A DNA stretch of 30,386 bases. Source: GCA-2687025 sp964473525. Lineage in GTDB: Bacteria > Poribacteria > WGA-4E > GCA-2687025. The position numbers and the translations under genes are program-made. The stretch covers positions 1 to 30,386 of the forward strand of contig CAYYPK010000062.1 in the NCBI GenBank assembly GCA_964473525.1, given 5' to 3'. A model generated the notes under the pieces. That model saw only the letters and a list, made by a program, of their open reading frames with translations, had not been told where the DNA came from and did not search any database. Of this stretch, positions 17,492 through 25,794 are shown piece by piece. Position 1 is the stretch's first letter. The number at the start of each line of letters is the position of its first letter.

Positions 17492-18477
17492 GCGATTCTG
17501 GCGACGATGTCCTCACGGTGGGACCGGAGGATGCCGTGCGACACGCGCAACGCCGCGAGTCCGTCGCGCCCCGTGATAGTCGGCTCGTGGTCGTTGAGCA
17601 CGCAGTCCAGGAAATGCTCGTTCTCACGGACGTACGAGTCCGCGTTGAAGGCGTCGTCGATCCGTTGGGAGCCCTCGGAGTCCATGCCGGCCGTTCGCCA
17701 TCGGTATTCGTGCGAGTCCCACAAGCCGGGGCCAACGACCTCAGCGGCCCCCAGCGTTCCAACAACGCCCCGCGAGTTCGACCCGAGGTGCGACGACCAG
17801 CTGGCGTGGATGAACGCGGTCCCACCGTTCGCGAGGCGCATGACGACGTGCGCGTTGTCGTCGAAGCCGGGCAACTCGGGGTTGGACGCGTGAATCGTCG
17901 CGCGTACGTCCACGATGTCGCCGGCGATCCACCGGATCAGATCGATGTCGTGCGAGAGCGACTCTACGCTCATGCCGCACATCAGGTTCGGGTCAGTGCG
18001 CCAGTTGTATCCGGAGGGTATGCCGCGACCCATGCGGCGGCTCCACACCGTGATGACGTCGCCCAGGTCACCGGAGTCGACGGCGTCCTTCACCATGGCG
18101 TACCCCGGTCGGAAGCGGTGGTTGAAGGCGATCATCAGCTTGATGCCCGCCGACTCGGCCGCTTCTACGATGGCTTCGCCGTCCTCCAAGCTGATGGCGA
18201 GCGGCTTCTCCGCGACGACGTGACGTCCCGCCCGCGCCGCCACTTCGACGACTTCACGCCGCGCCGAAGGCGGTGTCAGGACATGCACTACATCCACACC
18301 GCTTACGCACTCTTCGAGCGTGGCGCAGGCGGTGGCGTCCGCCTCTGCCGCGAGCGCGGCGGCCTTCCCCGCGTCCGTGTCGACGACCGCGGTGACTCGC
18401 GCGTAGTCGATCTGGCCGATAGCGTCCACGTGTCGGCGGGCTATTCCGCCAGCTCCGACGATGGCGACTTTCAGCAT
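17488..18477 (-). CDS. Gfo/Idh/MocA family NAD(P)-dependent oxidoreductase
   Basis: 329 residues. The N-terminal Rossmann fold starts MLKVAIVGAGGIARRH with the dinucleotide-binding GxGGxA loop. VVDTDAGKAAAL follows at the end of strand 2, and HVVAEKPLAIS carries the catalytic Lys of the EKP motif. The C-terminal sheet domain includes NHRFRPGYAMV and SLSHDIDLIRWIAGD with the conserved active-site His. These enzymes oxidise or reduce sugars, inositols and related polyols. ATG at 18477 is preferred because GGAGGG lies seven bases upstream. The gene is convergent with the sulfatase, and both stops come from the same CTAG (17488-17491). The substrate is unknown. Confidence 0.9.
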   Translation of the reverse strand: MLKVAIVGAGGIARRHVDAIGQIDYARVTAVVDTDAGKAAALAAEADATACATLEECVSGVDVVHVLTPPSARREVVEVAARAGRHVVAEKPLAISLEDGEAIVEAAESAGIKLMIAFNHRFRPGYAMVKDAVDSGDLGDVITVWSRRMGRGIPSGYNWRTDPNLMCGMSVESLSHDIDLIRWIAGDIVDVRATIHASNPELPGFDDNAHVVMRLANGGTAFIHASWSSHLGSNSRGVVGTLGAAEVVGPGLWDSHEYRWRTAGMDSEGSQRIDDAFNADSYVRENEHFLDCVLNDHEPTITGRDGLAALRVSHGILRSHREDIVARIA

Positions 18478-18620
18478 GACCGGTCCCTCCGTCGGCTCGC
18501 CCGCCCCGTAACTGCCGTGGCTAAGGCGGCTTGTGGTGTCCTTCATGGCACGGGAAACAACGGTGTGCTCTGGCGCAGCACGTCCCAGACTATGCGCAAG
18601 GCATCTACTTGTAACCGGGC

Positions 18621-18665
18621 AGGAAAAGGGGCTGGCTAGTAAGGTTCAGGCATGCTAGCCAGCCC
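18621..18665 (-). terminator. rho-independent terminator after the DHOD-like gene
   Basis: An 11-base perfect stem GGGCTGGCTAG (18629-18639) / CTAGCCAGCCC (18655-18665) with a 15-base loop. Read on the minus strand it is followed by TTTT (18627-18624). It lies 58 bases past the stop of the minus-strand gene ending at 18723. Confidence 0.75.
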
Positions 18666-18722
18666 AACAGGAATCATCGCGTGTGGTTACGCCTTCCAAA
18701 CGCAAGGGTCTGTGGCCCGGTT

Positions 18723-20000
18723 TCAGCTTCCGCCAAAAGCCCCCAATCGTCGTGCGTCCGACACGCCGTAAAGACCTTCCGCCTGCAAACCCGCTCTACC
18801 ACTGGATGCTCTCAATCGCGCCATCGTCGCAATGAATCCGTGGATCGGGTGGAAAGCCAGTCGGTGCACGGCTCTAGCCGCGCGCGGCAACCGCGCCGCT
18901 CGGAACTCCGAATTGGGCAGTTGGAAAAGCGTGTGCATCTGGAAGTTTTCGGCGCCGGCCAAGGCATATTCAGCGGCTGTTCTGCCTGTCAGAATGTCGC
19001 CCGTGGCGCTGATAGGAGGCATCGGCGGGAGTGTCCCATCGGTTACAGCTTTTGACGCTTTCTGGAGGACTCTCAGGTTCCGCTTGCTGAGCTCGGGGCC
19101 TCCGTAGGCGACGCCGATTTTCCCGTCGAATTCCTTGTCCGCGTCGAAGAGACGGTTCGCGATGACGAGCCAGTCGGCGCCGCCGCCGTCCCCGTCGCCT
19201 TCAGTTGCCGCGCGAATCATCTCCAACTGGAAGTCGTCGTCGAACATAGCGTTCATCAGCTTGAGCCCGACGACGACCTGCCCGTCGCCTCCCGCGCGGA
19301 TGAGCCCCGGCACACGACGCAGCCAGTCGAGGATCTGTCGACTGCTCTTCGCTCGGTCGTCACCCGCCAACGTGGGGCTGAAGTCCTTCTCGATGGGCAT
19401 CGGCGCGTCGCCGACGACATCGCGCCACACCTCGACCAGTCGCGCCGTCGTGTACGCGTATTCATCGACGCGCCACTCCTCGCCCTCCTGGCTCGGTAGG
19501 TGGTATTTGCACGACGGCACGATGAGGACACCCGCGTCCTGCGCCACTTCGAGCGCTTGGCGGAAGAACGTGAGGTATTCGTCGAACGTGCCGTACCACC
19601 CACGGCCCTTCCACGTGACGGTCCATCCCTCGTCGCCATCGGGGTCCGTGATGCGCTCGACGAGCATCCGCGTCTCGGGGATCGCCCACTCCGACATGGA
19701 CTGCCCGCCGCTCGCATCCTGCGCGATGACCGTCTTGAGGATGACGTACCCGAGCCCGCCCGCTATGTCTCCCTCGACCTGTGACGGTTGTAGAGACAAC
19801 TGCCCCGACGCCTTGCCGAAGACGCATCGTATGGGCGACCCGCCGTAGGAGCCGCGCAGGTCGATGCCGTATGCCTCGGCGACGTAGCCTGCGAGGTCGG
19901 AGGGCAACCCGCCCTCCGCGAAGCGTTCGTGGTCGCGCTCCAGGGACGCGCGAGTGTCGTCCGGCAGCGGCGGGCACGAACCAAAAACTGACGACGGCAT
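18723..20000 (-). CDS. dihydroorotate dehydrogenase-superfamily-like protein
   Basis: 425 residues. The layout matches the FMN-binding DHOD/dihydropyrimidine dehydrogenase TIM barrel. An early GSPIRCVFGKASG and GGLGYVILKTVIAQD resemble the NP-x-A-G and GAVVxKT segments. VVVGLKLMNAMFDDDF and GADWLVIANRLF resemble the central Lys strand and the following Asn-bearing strand. ISATGDILTGRTAAEYALAG followed by AENFQMHTLFQLP resembles the phosphate-binding GG-I-x-T-G-x-D-A-x-E loop, with Asp in place of the second Gly. The C-terminal ~60 residues are Arg/Ala-rich. Members reduce or oxidise pyrimidine-like rings; this one diverges enough that the substrate is unknown. ATG at 20000 has GGAGA upstream. 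A terminator follows. It is divergent from the sigma-54 activator gene. Confidence 0.6.
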   Translation of the reverse strand: MPSSVFGSCPPLPDDTRASLERDHERFAEGGLPSDLAGYVAEAYGIDLRGSYGGSPIRCVFGKASGQLSLQPSQVEGDIAGGLGYVILKTVIAQDASGGQSMSEWAIPETRMLVERITDPDGDEGWTVTWKGRGWYGTFDEYLTFFRQALEVAQDAGVLIVPSCKYHLPSQEGEEWRVDEYAYTTARLVEVWRDVVGDAPMPIEKDFSPTLAGDDRAKSSRQILDWLRRVPGLIRAGGDGQVVVGLKLMNAMFDDDFQLEMIRAATEGDGDGGGADWLVIANRLFDADKEFDGKIGVAYGGPELSKRNLRVLQKASKAVTDGTLPPMPPISATGDILTGRTAAEYALAGAENFQMHTLFQLPNSEFRAARLPRAARAVHRLAFHPIHGFIATMARLRASSGRAGLQAEGLYGVSDARRLGAFGGS

Positions 20001-20191
20001 GCGGGGTCTCCGTGTGCGCGTACAGTTGTGGATGTTGAGAGTATCTGAGAGTCGTCCGTACGGCAAAAGGAGGCTGGCGCCGGACAGGCCGACGCGCTAG
20101 CGATAGGAGTGGAGAGTACCGCGCGCTTGGGCGCCAGGTAGGTCATATTGCTAACGGGCGTACCCGCGCACGGAGCTCGAACGGAGAGCCC

Positions 20192-21982
20192 ATGCTGACT
20201 CAAGACGACGACCGTCTACGCGCGCCTGCGCAGTACAGCTCGAGTGGCATTTCGGTCGTAGACGCCGAGGGATGCCTTGTGTACGCGGTGCCGTCCGCGG
20301 AGGGCATGGGGATCATCGGGTACTCGCTCCCCGACCTCGAAGGCGCGAACGTGTTCGAGTTGGTCCACCCGGCGGATCGCCGTCGCGCGGAGGCGGCGTT
20401 CGAGCAAGTAGCGTCCACGCCGCGCGCCACACGGACCATCCACGTTCGTTTGCAGCATCTGGACGGCCGGTATCGCCATATTGAGGTCGCCGCGTCTAAT
20501 CACCTGTCCAACCCCGAGATTCAGGGGGTCGTCCTCAATCTTCAGGACATCACCACAAGCGTTACGGCAGAGCATCGCCAGGACATCTTCCTCGACATGC
20601 TGGGCGATCTCGACGTCAGCATGGTGGTGCTGGTGGGCGAACGAATCGTCCGGGCCAACGCGGCGTTCTGCGATCTCACCGGGTATCAGGAGAACACGCT
20701 GCAAGGGCTCGCCTCCGCCTTCGAGCTTGTTATCCACGGGGTGGAGGAGCTGCGTATGCAGCTTGACCGCAACGCGCATGGGCAGCGCGTGCGCCCCCGT
20801 CACGAATGTACGCTACGCCGTAACGACGGCGAGGCACTCCACATTGAGGTCACTTCCCGCTGTGGAGCTGCCGAGGAAGACGACGAGTTCATCGCCATCG
20901 TTCAGGACATCACCGCACGCAAAGCTCGGGAAGCAGCTCGCGAAGAAGAGCTAGCGCGTACCCAGGACGAAGTGGTCGACCTTCGGCAGCGACTCGGGGA
21001 GAAGCTGCGTTCCGAGACGCTGGTCGGCGATTCGCCTCCCATGCGGCGTCTGTTCGCACAAATCCAGGCGGCGGCTGGGGCGGCCTCCTCACAGCTCGCT
21101 GTCCTCATCCGTGGCGAAACGGGCACGGGTAAGGAACTCGTGGCGAGAGCGATACACCGCGAGGGGCCGCGCAGGCGCCAGCCGTTTGTCAGTGTCAACT
21201 GCCCGTCGATCACAGACTCGCTTTTCGAGAGCGCGCTCTTCGGGCACGAGAAGGGAGCGTTCACGGGCGCGATCTCGCGCCATATGGGCCATTTCGAGGA
21301 GGCGCAGGGCGGCACGCTCTTCCTCGACGAAGTGGCCGAGATGGATGTCCTCCAGCAGGCCAAGCTGCTTCGTGTCTTGCAGGAGAGGAACATCCGTCGG
21401 CTTGGGGGATCCGAGACTGTCGCGCTTGATGTGCAGGTAGTTGCCGCCACGAACCGCGACCTCGAGGCCGCGATGGCGGAGTCGGCGTTTCGCGAGGATC
21501 TCTACTATCGTCTTGCCGCGTTCGAGGAGATCATCGTACCGCCGTTGCGAGACCGACGCGAAGACATACCTGAGTTGATCGAGCACTTCCTCGCTCGGTG
21601 GTCGTCCCTGCACGGCCAAGACGCGCCCTCGGTGTCCTCCGATGTCTTCGACTGGCTCATGCGATATGAGTGGCCAGGGAACGTGCGCGTTCTGGAGCAT
21701 GCGGTCAGCTCCGCGGCGCAGTGGGCCGTTCTCGACTCAGGTATCATTGAGCTCGAGCACCTCCCGCCCCGGCTGCTGGAAGGCGCCCCCGCGGGACAAC
21801 AGGATGCCGTCGGCAGCATGGGCCTCAGGCAACTCACGGAAGCCTACCAATGCCGAGTGATAGAATCCGCGCTGAAGGCCTGCGACGGTCAGATCACGAA
21901 GGCGGCTGACATGCTCGACGTAGACCGCTCCAACCTCCGAGTCACGATGCGCAGACTCGGGATCAGTTGGGGCAAAGACTAG
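20192..21982 (+). CDS. sigma-54-dependent transcriptional activator with two PAS domains
   Basis: 596 residues. PAS 1 is at about 16-127 (HLDGRYRHIEVAASNHL then VLNLQDITTS). PAS 2 is at about 130-245 (ANAAFCDLTGYQENTLQG then IAIVQDITARKAREA). A charged coiled-coil linker spans 245-278. The AAA+ sigma-54 interaction domain starts near 282: Walker A GETGTGKE (from ~308), the sigma-54 contact loop GAFTGA (from ~355), Walker B GGTLFLDEV, sensor ATNRDL, and arginine fingers FREDLYYRL. The C-terminal Fis-type helix-turn-helix reads ITKAADMLDVDRSNLRVTMR. It has no receiver domain, so it senses a ligand or redox signal through PAS rather than phosphorylation. ATG at 20192 has GGAGAG upstream. A sigma-54-like promoter lies directly downstream, suggesting local control. 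Confidence 0.95.
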   Translation: MLTQDDDRLRAPAQYSSSGISVVDAEGCLVYAVPSAEGMGIIGYSLPDLEGANVFELVHPADRRRAEAAFEQVASTPRATRTIHVRLQHLDGRYRHIEVAASNHLSNPEIQGVVLNLQDITTSVTAEHRQDIFLDMLGDLDVSMVVLVGERIVRANAAFCDLTGYQENTLQGLASAFELVIHGVEELRMQLDRNAHGQRVRPRHECTLRRNDGEALHIEVTSRCGAAEEDDEFIAIVQDITARKAREAAREEELARTQDEVVDLRQRLGEKLRSETLVGDSPPMRRLFAQIQAAAGAASSQLAVLIRGETGTGKELVARAIHREGPRRRQPFVSVNCPSITDSLFESALFGHEKGAFTGAISRHMGHFEEAQGGTLFLDEVAEMDVLQQAKLLRVLQERNIRRLGGSETVALDVQVVAATNRDLEAAMAESAFREDLYYRLAAFEEIIVPPLRDRREDIPELIEHFLARWSSLHGQDAPSVSSDVFDWLMRYEWPGNVRVLEHAVSSAAQWAVLDSGIIELEHLPPRLLEGAPAGQQDAVGSMGLRQLTEAYQCRVIESALKACDGQITKAADMLDVDRSNLRVTMRRLGISWGKD

Positions 21983-22039
21983 CCCTTCCGCTCGCTTCCT
22001 GGCTCGCCAATCGGCCGTGAGTGAATACCACTCCTACAT

Positions 22040-22054
22040 GGGTGATCATCACCC
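22040..22054. promoter_or_regulatory. palindrome, candidate activator binding site
   Basis: GGGTGATCATCACCC is a perfect 7-base inverted repeat around one base. It lies about 160 bases upstream of the sigma-54-like promoter, a usual distance for an enhancer site of a Fis-HTH activator such as the one encoded just before it. Function is inferred. Confidence 0.4.
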
Positions 22055-22202
22055 CTATCGTGTGCCCGCGCCCTCCTCCGGCCCGGCGGAGCGTCCTCAC
22101 GAAGCGCGCACGAGTGGAATGCACCCGTTCCGCGGCTCCGACTCGATCCGCTGTGGCGCCTGGATGCCGCATGCCTACTGCATGTACGCGTCGACGGACT
22201 TC

Positions 22203-22219
22203 CTGGCATGGACATTGAT
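22203..22219 (+). promoter_or_regulatory. candidate sigma-54 (-24/-12) promoter
   Basis: CTGGCATGGACATTGAT matches the consensus YTGGCACGRNNNTTGCW at 15 of 17 positions. The -24 GG is intact and spacing is exact, but the -12 GC is GA. Transcription would start near 22231, about 58 bases before the ATG at 22289. The sigma-54 activator gene next door supports it. Confidence 0.45.
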
Positions 22220-22288
22220 GTAGGCAGCGTGTGAGCCAGGGACATCGTGTCTCGCCTGGTGACCGCGCCGCACGTGAAGGGGTGTCTG

Positions 22289-22843
22289 ATGAAGAGTCTA
22301 CTCGCCGTAGCCGTTCTGATGGGTTTCCACCTGACCGCGCACGCGCTGCCTCAGAACCTGGAGCGTAGTGGCCCGCGGGTTGGGGTCACCTGGAGTCAGG
22401 GGGATCTCGCCGAGTCTTACCGGCTCCGCGATTTGAACCCCATCTCGTCGCTGTTCGGATGGCAGTTCGAGCAGTCCGTGGCTTCCGCTCCTGACGAGAG
22501 CCTCGCCGTGATCTTCGAGCAATTGCCATGGGTGGCAGGACTCGATCAGGGCCTGGTGTCGCCAACTTTGAGCGTTCTCGTTGGCGTGCGTTCCGCCGCT
22601 GGCTTCGAGGTCGCCGTGGGCGCCACTCTTCTTGGTCCAACCTACCACATCGACCAGAAGGAGTGGCTGTCCCACGATCTCGTCAAGTCGGCGCACGTGA
22701 CCGTAGCCGGCGGGTGGACCGTACAGGCCGGACGGATCAGCTTCCCTATCAACCTAGCGTGGTCGCCAAGCCGCGACCCCTTGAACCGTGGCTCCTGGAC
22801 GACGCTCAGCGTTGGGATGAACTGGTCGTCCATGGGCGACTAG
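22289..22843 (+). CDS. small exported beta-rich envelope protein, function unknown
   Basis: 184 residues. The N-terminus MKSLLAVAVLMGFHLTAHA is a typical Sec signal peptide with cleavage after AHA. The mature part has alternating strands (SVLVGVRSAAGFEVAVGATL, VTVAGGWTVQAGRI) and ends LSVGMNWSSMGD. This resembles part of an outer-membrane beta-barrel but is short for a full porin. I recognise no named family. ATG at 22289 has AAGGGG upstream; in-frame upstream codons from 22247 lack a signal-like start. It follows the sigma-54-like promoter and precedes the caspase/FGE gene by 110 bases, so the two may share a transcript and both products go to the envelope. Confidence 0.7.
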   Translation: MKSLLAVAVLMGFHLTAHALPQNLERSGPRVGVTWSQGDLAESYRLRDLNPISSLFGWQFEQSVASAPDESLAVIFEQLPWVAGLDQGLVSPTLSVLVGVRSAAGFEVAVGATLLGPTYHIDQKEWLSHDLVKSAHVTVAGGWTVQAGRISFPINLAWSPSRDPLNRGSWTTLSVGMNWSSMGD

Positions 22844-22953
22844 CGGGCCGGGTGGGCGCGTCGGGTGGAGGCGTGTCAGCGAGTAAGGCCCTGTCGCTAA
22901 GAGGTAATCCGCGTGCGGCGAACGAGTCGGAAGACCACGGGAGAGGCGCACCG

Positions 22954-25002
22954 ATGAGAACGCGACAACGAGTGTGGATTCTGGCTTCGCTTGCGATGGG
23001 TATGTGCGCCGCGCCCATCTGCCTCGCGCAGGAGCCGCCCCAGGCCGCCGTACCGTACGGCGATAGTTGGGCTCTGCTCATCGGCGTGAATCGGTATCGC
23101 AACTTGGCGCAGCACCTCCAGCTCCGGTACGCCGTGAACGACGTCGATGCCATGCGCGAGGTGCTCGTCACTGAGTACGAATTCCCTGACGCCAACATCA
23201 CCACTCTTACTGATGGCCAAGCCACGAAGGAGGGGATCGAGCGGGCGATGGCGGCATTCGCCGACCCCGACCGCATCAAGAGCAACGACCGCATCCTGGT
23301 CTACTTCAGCGGACACGGCGGCACGGTACCCCTCCCTGGTGGCGGCTCCAAGGGGTACCTCATCACCCACGACGCGAAGTTCAGAGGAAACGGCGCCACG
23401 CGGAATCCCAGTGACTACTACCGCACGTGCGTGGGTATGGACCGCCTGCGAGAGCTATCGTCGTTCATTCCGGCGAAGCACACCCTCTTCCTAGTAGATG
23501 CCTGCTACAGCGGCGCCGCCACGCGCGCCATTCCAGTTCTTCCGCCAACCTTACCAGACTACCTGCTGACGGTGTCGACTCTTCAAGCCGCCCAGGTGAT
23601 AACTGCAGGTCTGAGCGGCGAACAGGTGGTAGAGGTCGACGGACACGGGGCCTTCACGTGGAAGCTCGTAGACGCGTTGAAGCGAGGCCTTGCCGACCAG
23701 AACCCGTCGGACGGCGTCACCACAGCGACGGAGCTGGGTACATACCTCAGCGGATCCGTGCCCGCCTTTGTGGACGAGGTGTCAGGACGGCAGCAGCACC
23801 CTCACTTCGGGCGCTACCGAGGTGAAGGGGAGTTCCTGTTCCAGCATCCCGTAGTTCCCGACTCGACGGGAGCACTTGGCGCCGAGCCCGCACAGACTCC
23901 CGTTTCGGCGCCCCCGCGCCAGACGTCGCCACAATTCGACCGCGACCCGCCGGTCATTGAGGTGGCGACCGCGACAGTTATAGAACGGGTGCTGACCATC
24001 GAGGCGATGGGAGAGGTCGTGCACTTCTCTGGCGTCGTGAAGGACAACGCGGCGGTGGCAAGCGTGGAGGTCGACGGACTCCGTGTTCCGACACGTGTCG
24101 CCCAACCCGGCCCCGGTCAAACGGTGGAGTTCTCCGCGGACATCGACATGGTCCGCCGCGTGCGCCGAGATGTGTTGATACGCGCCACGGACACCGCAGG
24201 CAATGTGGCCACCAAGACCGTCCTGGTGGACTTCCAGCCCGACGCGCGTTCCGGCAAGACCATGGTCCTGATTCGGGCCGGCCGCTTTTGGATGGGCGCC
24301 CCGGCAGGGAACGGACAGGACGACGAATACCCAAGACGAGAGGTGCGCCTGGACGCCTTCTACATAGACAAGCACGAGGTGACCGTCGGCCAATACCGCA
24401 CGTTCGTGGCGAAGAACGGCCACCGAGCGCCCGACTGGAAGAAGGTCGCGAAGTATTCGCCCACCGATCAGCACCCGATGGTGCTCGTCAGCTGGAGCGA
24501 TGCGGCGGCGTATGTAGAATGGGTCGGCAAGCGGCTTCCCACGGAGGCGGAGTGGGAGCGAGCCGCCGCTGGCAGGCGCGGCGACAGAACATACCCATGG
24601 GGAAACGACGCAGGCGCGGACTACGCGAACCTGAAGGGTGTGGGCCAGGCGGATCAGTGGAAATACTGCGCCCCGATCGGGAGCTTCGCGCCGAACGAAT
24701 ACGGCGTCCACGATCTGGGCGGCAATGTGTGGGAGTGGTGTGCCGACGGGTATCGATCCGACTACTACTCGCGTTCTCCTGACCGGAATCCTCAGGGACC
24801 GGCTACCGCTCGCAACCGCGCCGCCCGGGGAGGTAGCTGGGACCACCCGCTACGCGACCTGCGCGTCAGCAACCGACAGGCGCTGCCGCCGTCATCGCGC
24901 TACGGCGACCTGGGCTTCCGGTGCGTTGCCGGGGCTCTCGATGAGGACGGCGTGCCACGGGATCCGGTCGAAGTGGGCGCGCTAGAAGAGCGCGTGCGCT
25001 AA
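22954..25002 (+). CDS. secreted caspase-like protease fused to Ig-like and FGE-sulfatase-like domains
   Basis: 682 residues. A signal peptide covers 1-25 (cut near CLA-Q). The peptidase C14 caspase domain (about 36-300) has strand WALLIGVNRYRNL, catalytic H121 in YFSGHGG and catalytic C184 in LVDACYSGA. A linker rich in Pro precedes an Ig-like beta-sandwich (about 332-428, ending IRATDTAGNVATKTVLVDF). The C-terminal FGE/SUMF1 (C-type-lectin-like) domain (about 435-658) shows FWMGAPAGNGQDDEYPRREV, FYIDKHEVTVGQYRTF, RLPTEAEWERAAAG, YGVHDLGGNVWEWCADGY and GDLGFRC. The two catalytic Cys of true formylglycine-generating enzymes, expected just after RGGSW, are absent (RGGSWDHPLRDLRVSN), so the domain is probably a binder rather than a sulfatase activator. 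GGGAGAGG lies upstream of the ATG at 22954. Confidence 0.9.
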   Translation: MRTRQRVWILASLAMGMCAAPICLAQEPPQAAVPYGDSWALLIGVNRYRNLAQHLQLRYAVNDVDAMREVLVTEYEFPDANITTLTDGQATKEGIERAMAAFADPDRIKSNDRILVYFSGHGGTVPLPGGGSKGYLITHDAKFRGNGATRNPSDYYRTCVGMDRLRELSSFIPAKHTLFLVDACYSGAATRAIPVLPPTLPDYLLTVSTLQAAQVITAGLSGEQVVEVDGHGAFTWKLVDALKRGLADQNPSDGVTTATELGTYLSGSVPAFVDEVSGRQQHPHFGRYRGEGEFLFQHPVVPDSTGALGAEPAQTPVSAPPRQTSPQFDRDPPVIEVATATVIERVLTIEAMGEVVHFSGVVKDNAAVASVEVDGLRVPTRVAQPGPGQTVEFSADIDMVRRVRRDVLIRATDTAGNVATKTVLVDFQPDARSGKTMVLIRAGRFWMGAPAGNGQDDEYPRREVRLDAFYIDKHEVTVGQYRTFVAKNGHRAPDWKKVAKYSPTDQHPMVLVSWSDAAAYVEWVGKRLPTEAEWERAAAGRRGDRTYPWGNDAGADYANLKGVGQADQWKYCAPIGSFAPNEYGVHDLGGNVWEWCADGYRSDYYSRSPDRNPQGPATARNRAARGGSWDHPLRDLRVSNRQALPPSSRYGDLGFRCVAGALDEDGVPRDPVEVGALEERVR

Positions 25003-25080
25003 GCAGGCGCATCGGGGTTCGATGCTCACGGCGCGTGCTGCTCCTTTCGGCCGCGCGCGCCACGTGGTAGCGTCCTACCT

Positions 25081-25794
25081 ATGAGAGTTCGACCAGACCG
25101 CAGGCGCAACCCAGCAGAAGACGACCTCGAACGCCGCCTCCGCGACGCGCGGCGCGCCATCATCGAGCCCGTGCGCAGGCGACTTGACCGCGAGATAGAA
25201 CTGCTCGACGACACGATCGACATGTGGTTCGAGGACGAACTGCTGAATCCCGAGTTCCCGATGACGATGGACGTGTTCCTGTCGGGATTCAACGACCAGC
25301 AACGCGACAGGCTGCTCGAACGTATGCGCGCCGACGGACTGCGCGCTGACGAGGCAGGCGACAACCGCACGACCTTCGCGACGCTCGCCGTCTACCACAC
25401 GCGGTTGGTCATGTGGAACGCCGAGCGCGCCGCTCCGGGGTCGTTCTTCCGGCTTGCCCTCAACCGGCAGCCGTACCTCAAGGGCATCGCCGTCGGGAAT
25501 CCCGACAACCAGGTGGTCATCAACCGGGCCCGCTCCGCTGGCGCTTCGGCGTTCATCCCCATGCGGACGGTGAACCGACTCAGTTCGGAGAGGGCGCGCA
25601 GCACGCGCGCGCAGGACCGCCTCTCACAGTGCGTGCGCGCCACGCTTGCCCGAACGGCGCCTATATGCCCCAACTTCGCCGAAGGACGCGTGTGCCGTGG
25701 CGAGTGCGCCCACCTCGAGGACAACCCCGCCGAGGAGCGGCACGCTTCGCGTGTGCCGAAGTCGCGTGTTCCCACGACGCGGCGTGTGCTCTGA
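25081..25794 (+). CDS. uncharacterised protein with C-terminal CCCH-like zinc-finger module
   Basis: 237 residues. The N-terminal part (about 10-60) is a charged helix with heptads (LERRLRDARRAIIEPVRRRL). The middle (about 65-165) is mixed and unrecognised (VYHTRLVMWNAERAAPGSF, NPDNQVVINRARS). The C-terminal 70 residues are a separable module: a basic helix, then CPNFAEGRVCRGECAH with C196, C205, C209 and H211 spaced C-x8-C-x3-C-x-H, then a basic tail with SRV/RRV repeats. This resembles a shortened CCCH finger, a class that usually binds RNA and is rare in bacteria. The same module recurs at 30148-30352. ATG at 25081 lacks a visible ribosome site. It lies 78 bases after the caspase/FGE gene. 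No function is known to me. Confidence 0.7.
   Translation: MRVRPDRRRNPAEDDLERRLRDARRAIIEPVRRRLDREIELLDDTIDMWFEDELLNPEFPMTMDVFLSGFNDQQRDRLLERMRADGLRADEAGDNRTTFATLAVYHTRLVMWNAERAAPGSFFRLALNRQPYLKGIAVGNPDNQVVINRARSAGASAFIPMRTVNRLSSERARSTRAQDRLSQCVRATLARTAPICPNFAEGRVCRGECAHLEDNPAEERHASRVPKSRVPTTRRVL
25584..25794 (+). repeat. zinc-finger module repeat, copy 1
   Basis: Codons from SSERARS to the stop. It matches 30148-30352 with a clean 6-base in-frame length difference. By hand count 19 codon differences are silent and 4 change the amino acid. Confidence 0.85.

Larger units (their letters stand above)
21983..22288. other. 306-base regulatory intergenic region
   Basis: No gene is supported here. 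It holds a 15-base inverted repeat (22040-22054), a shorter one CATGC-N5-GCATG (22170-22184), and a sigma-54-like promoter (22203-22219), all upstream of the envelope protein gene. Confidence 0.5.

Noticed and set aside
17518..18639. 373-codon plus-strand frame antisense to the Gfo/Idh/MocA gene
   Set aside because: The opposite strand encodes an obvious oxidoreductase with a good ribosome site; this frame has no recognisable motif.
20111..20148. GGAGAGTACCGCG plus GGTCATAT shared with 30002-30025
   Set aside because: A 13-base match is expected by chance several times in 30 kb, and the spacing to the second element differs (17 versus 3 bases).
23782..24846. 354-codon minus-strand frame under the caspase/FGE gene
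   Set aside because: Antisense to clearly conserved FGE motifs; Arg/His/Val-rich composition typical of shadow frames.
24830..25002. FGE/C-lectin tail as a diversity-generating retroelement variable region
   Set aside because: The fold is right for such targets, but no reverse transcriptase and no template repeat of this segment is seen in the window.
25000..25040. tRNA-like GGTTCGATGC near the end of the caspase/FGE gene
   Set aside because: No matching acceptor or anticodon stem could be drawn around it.
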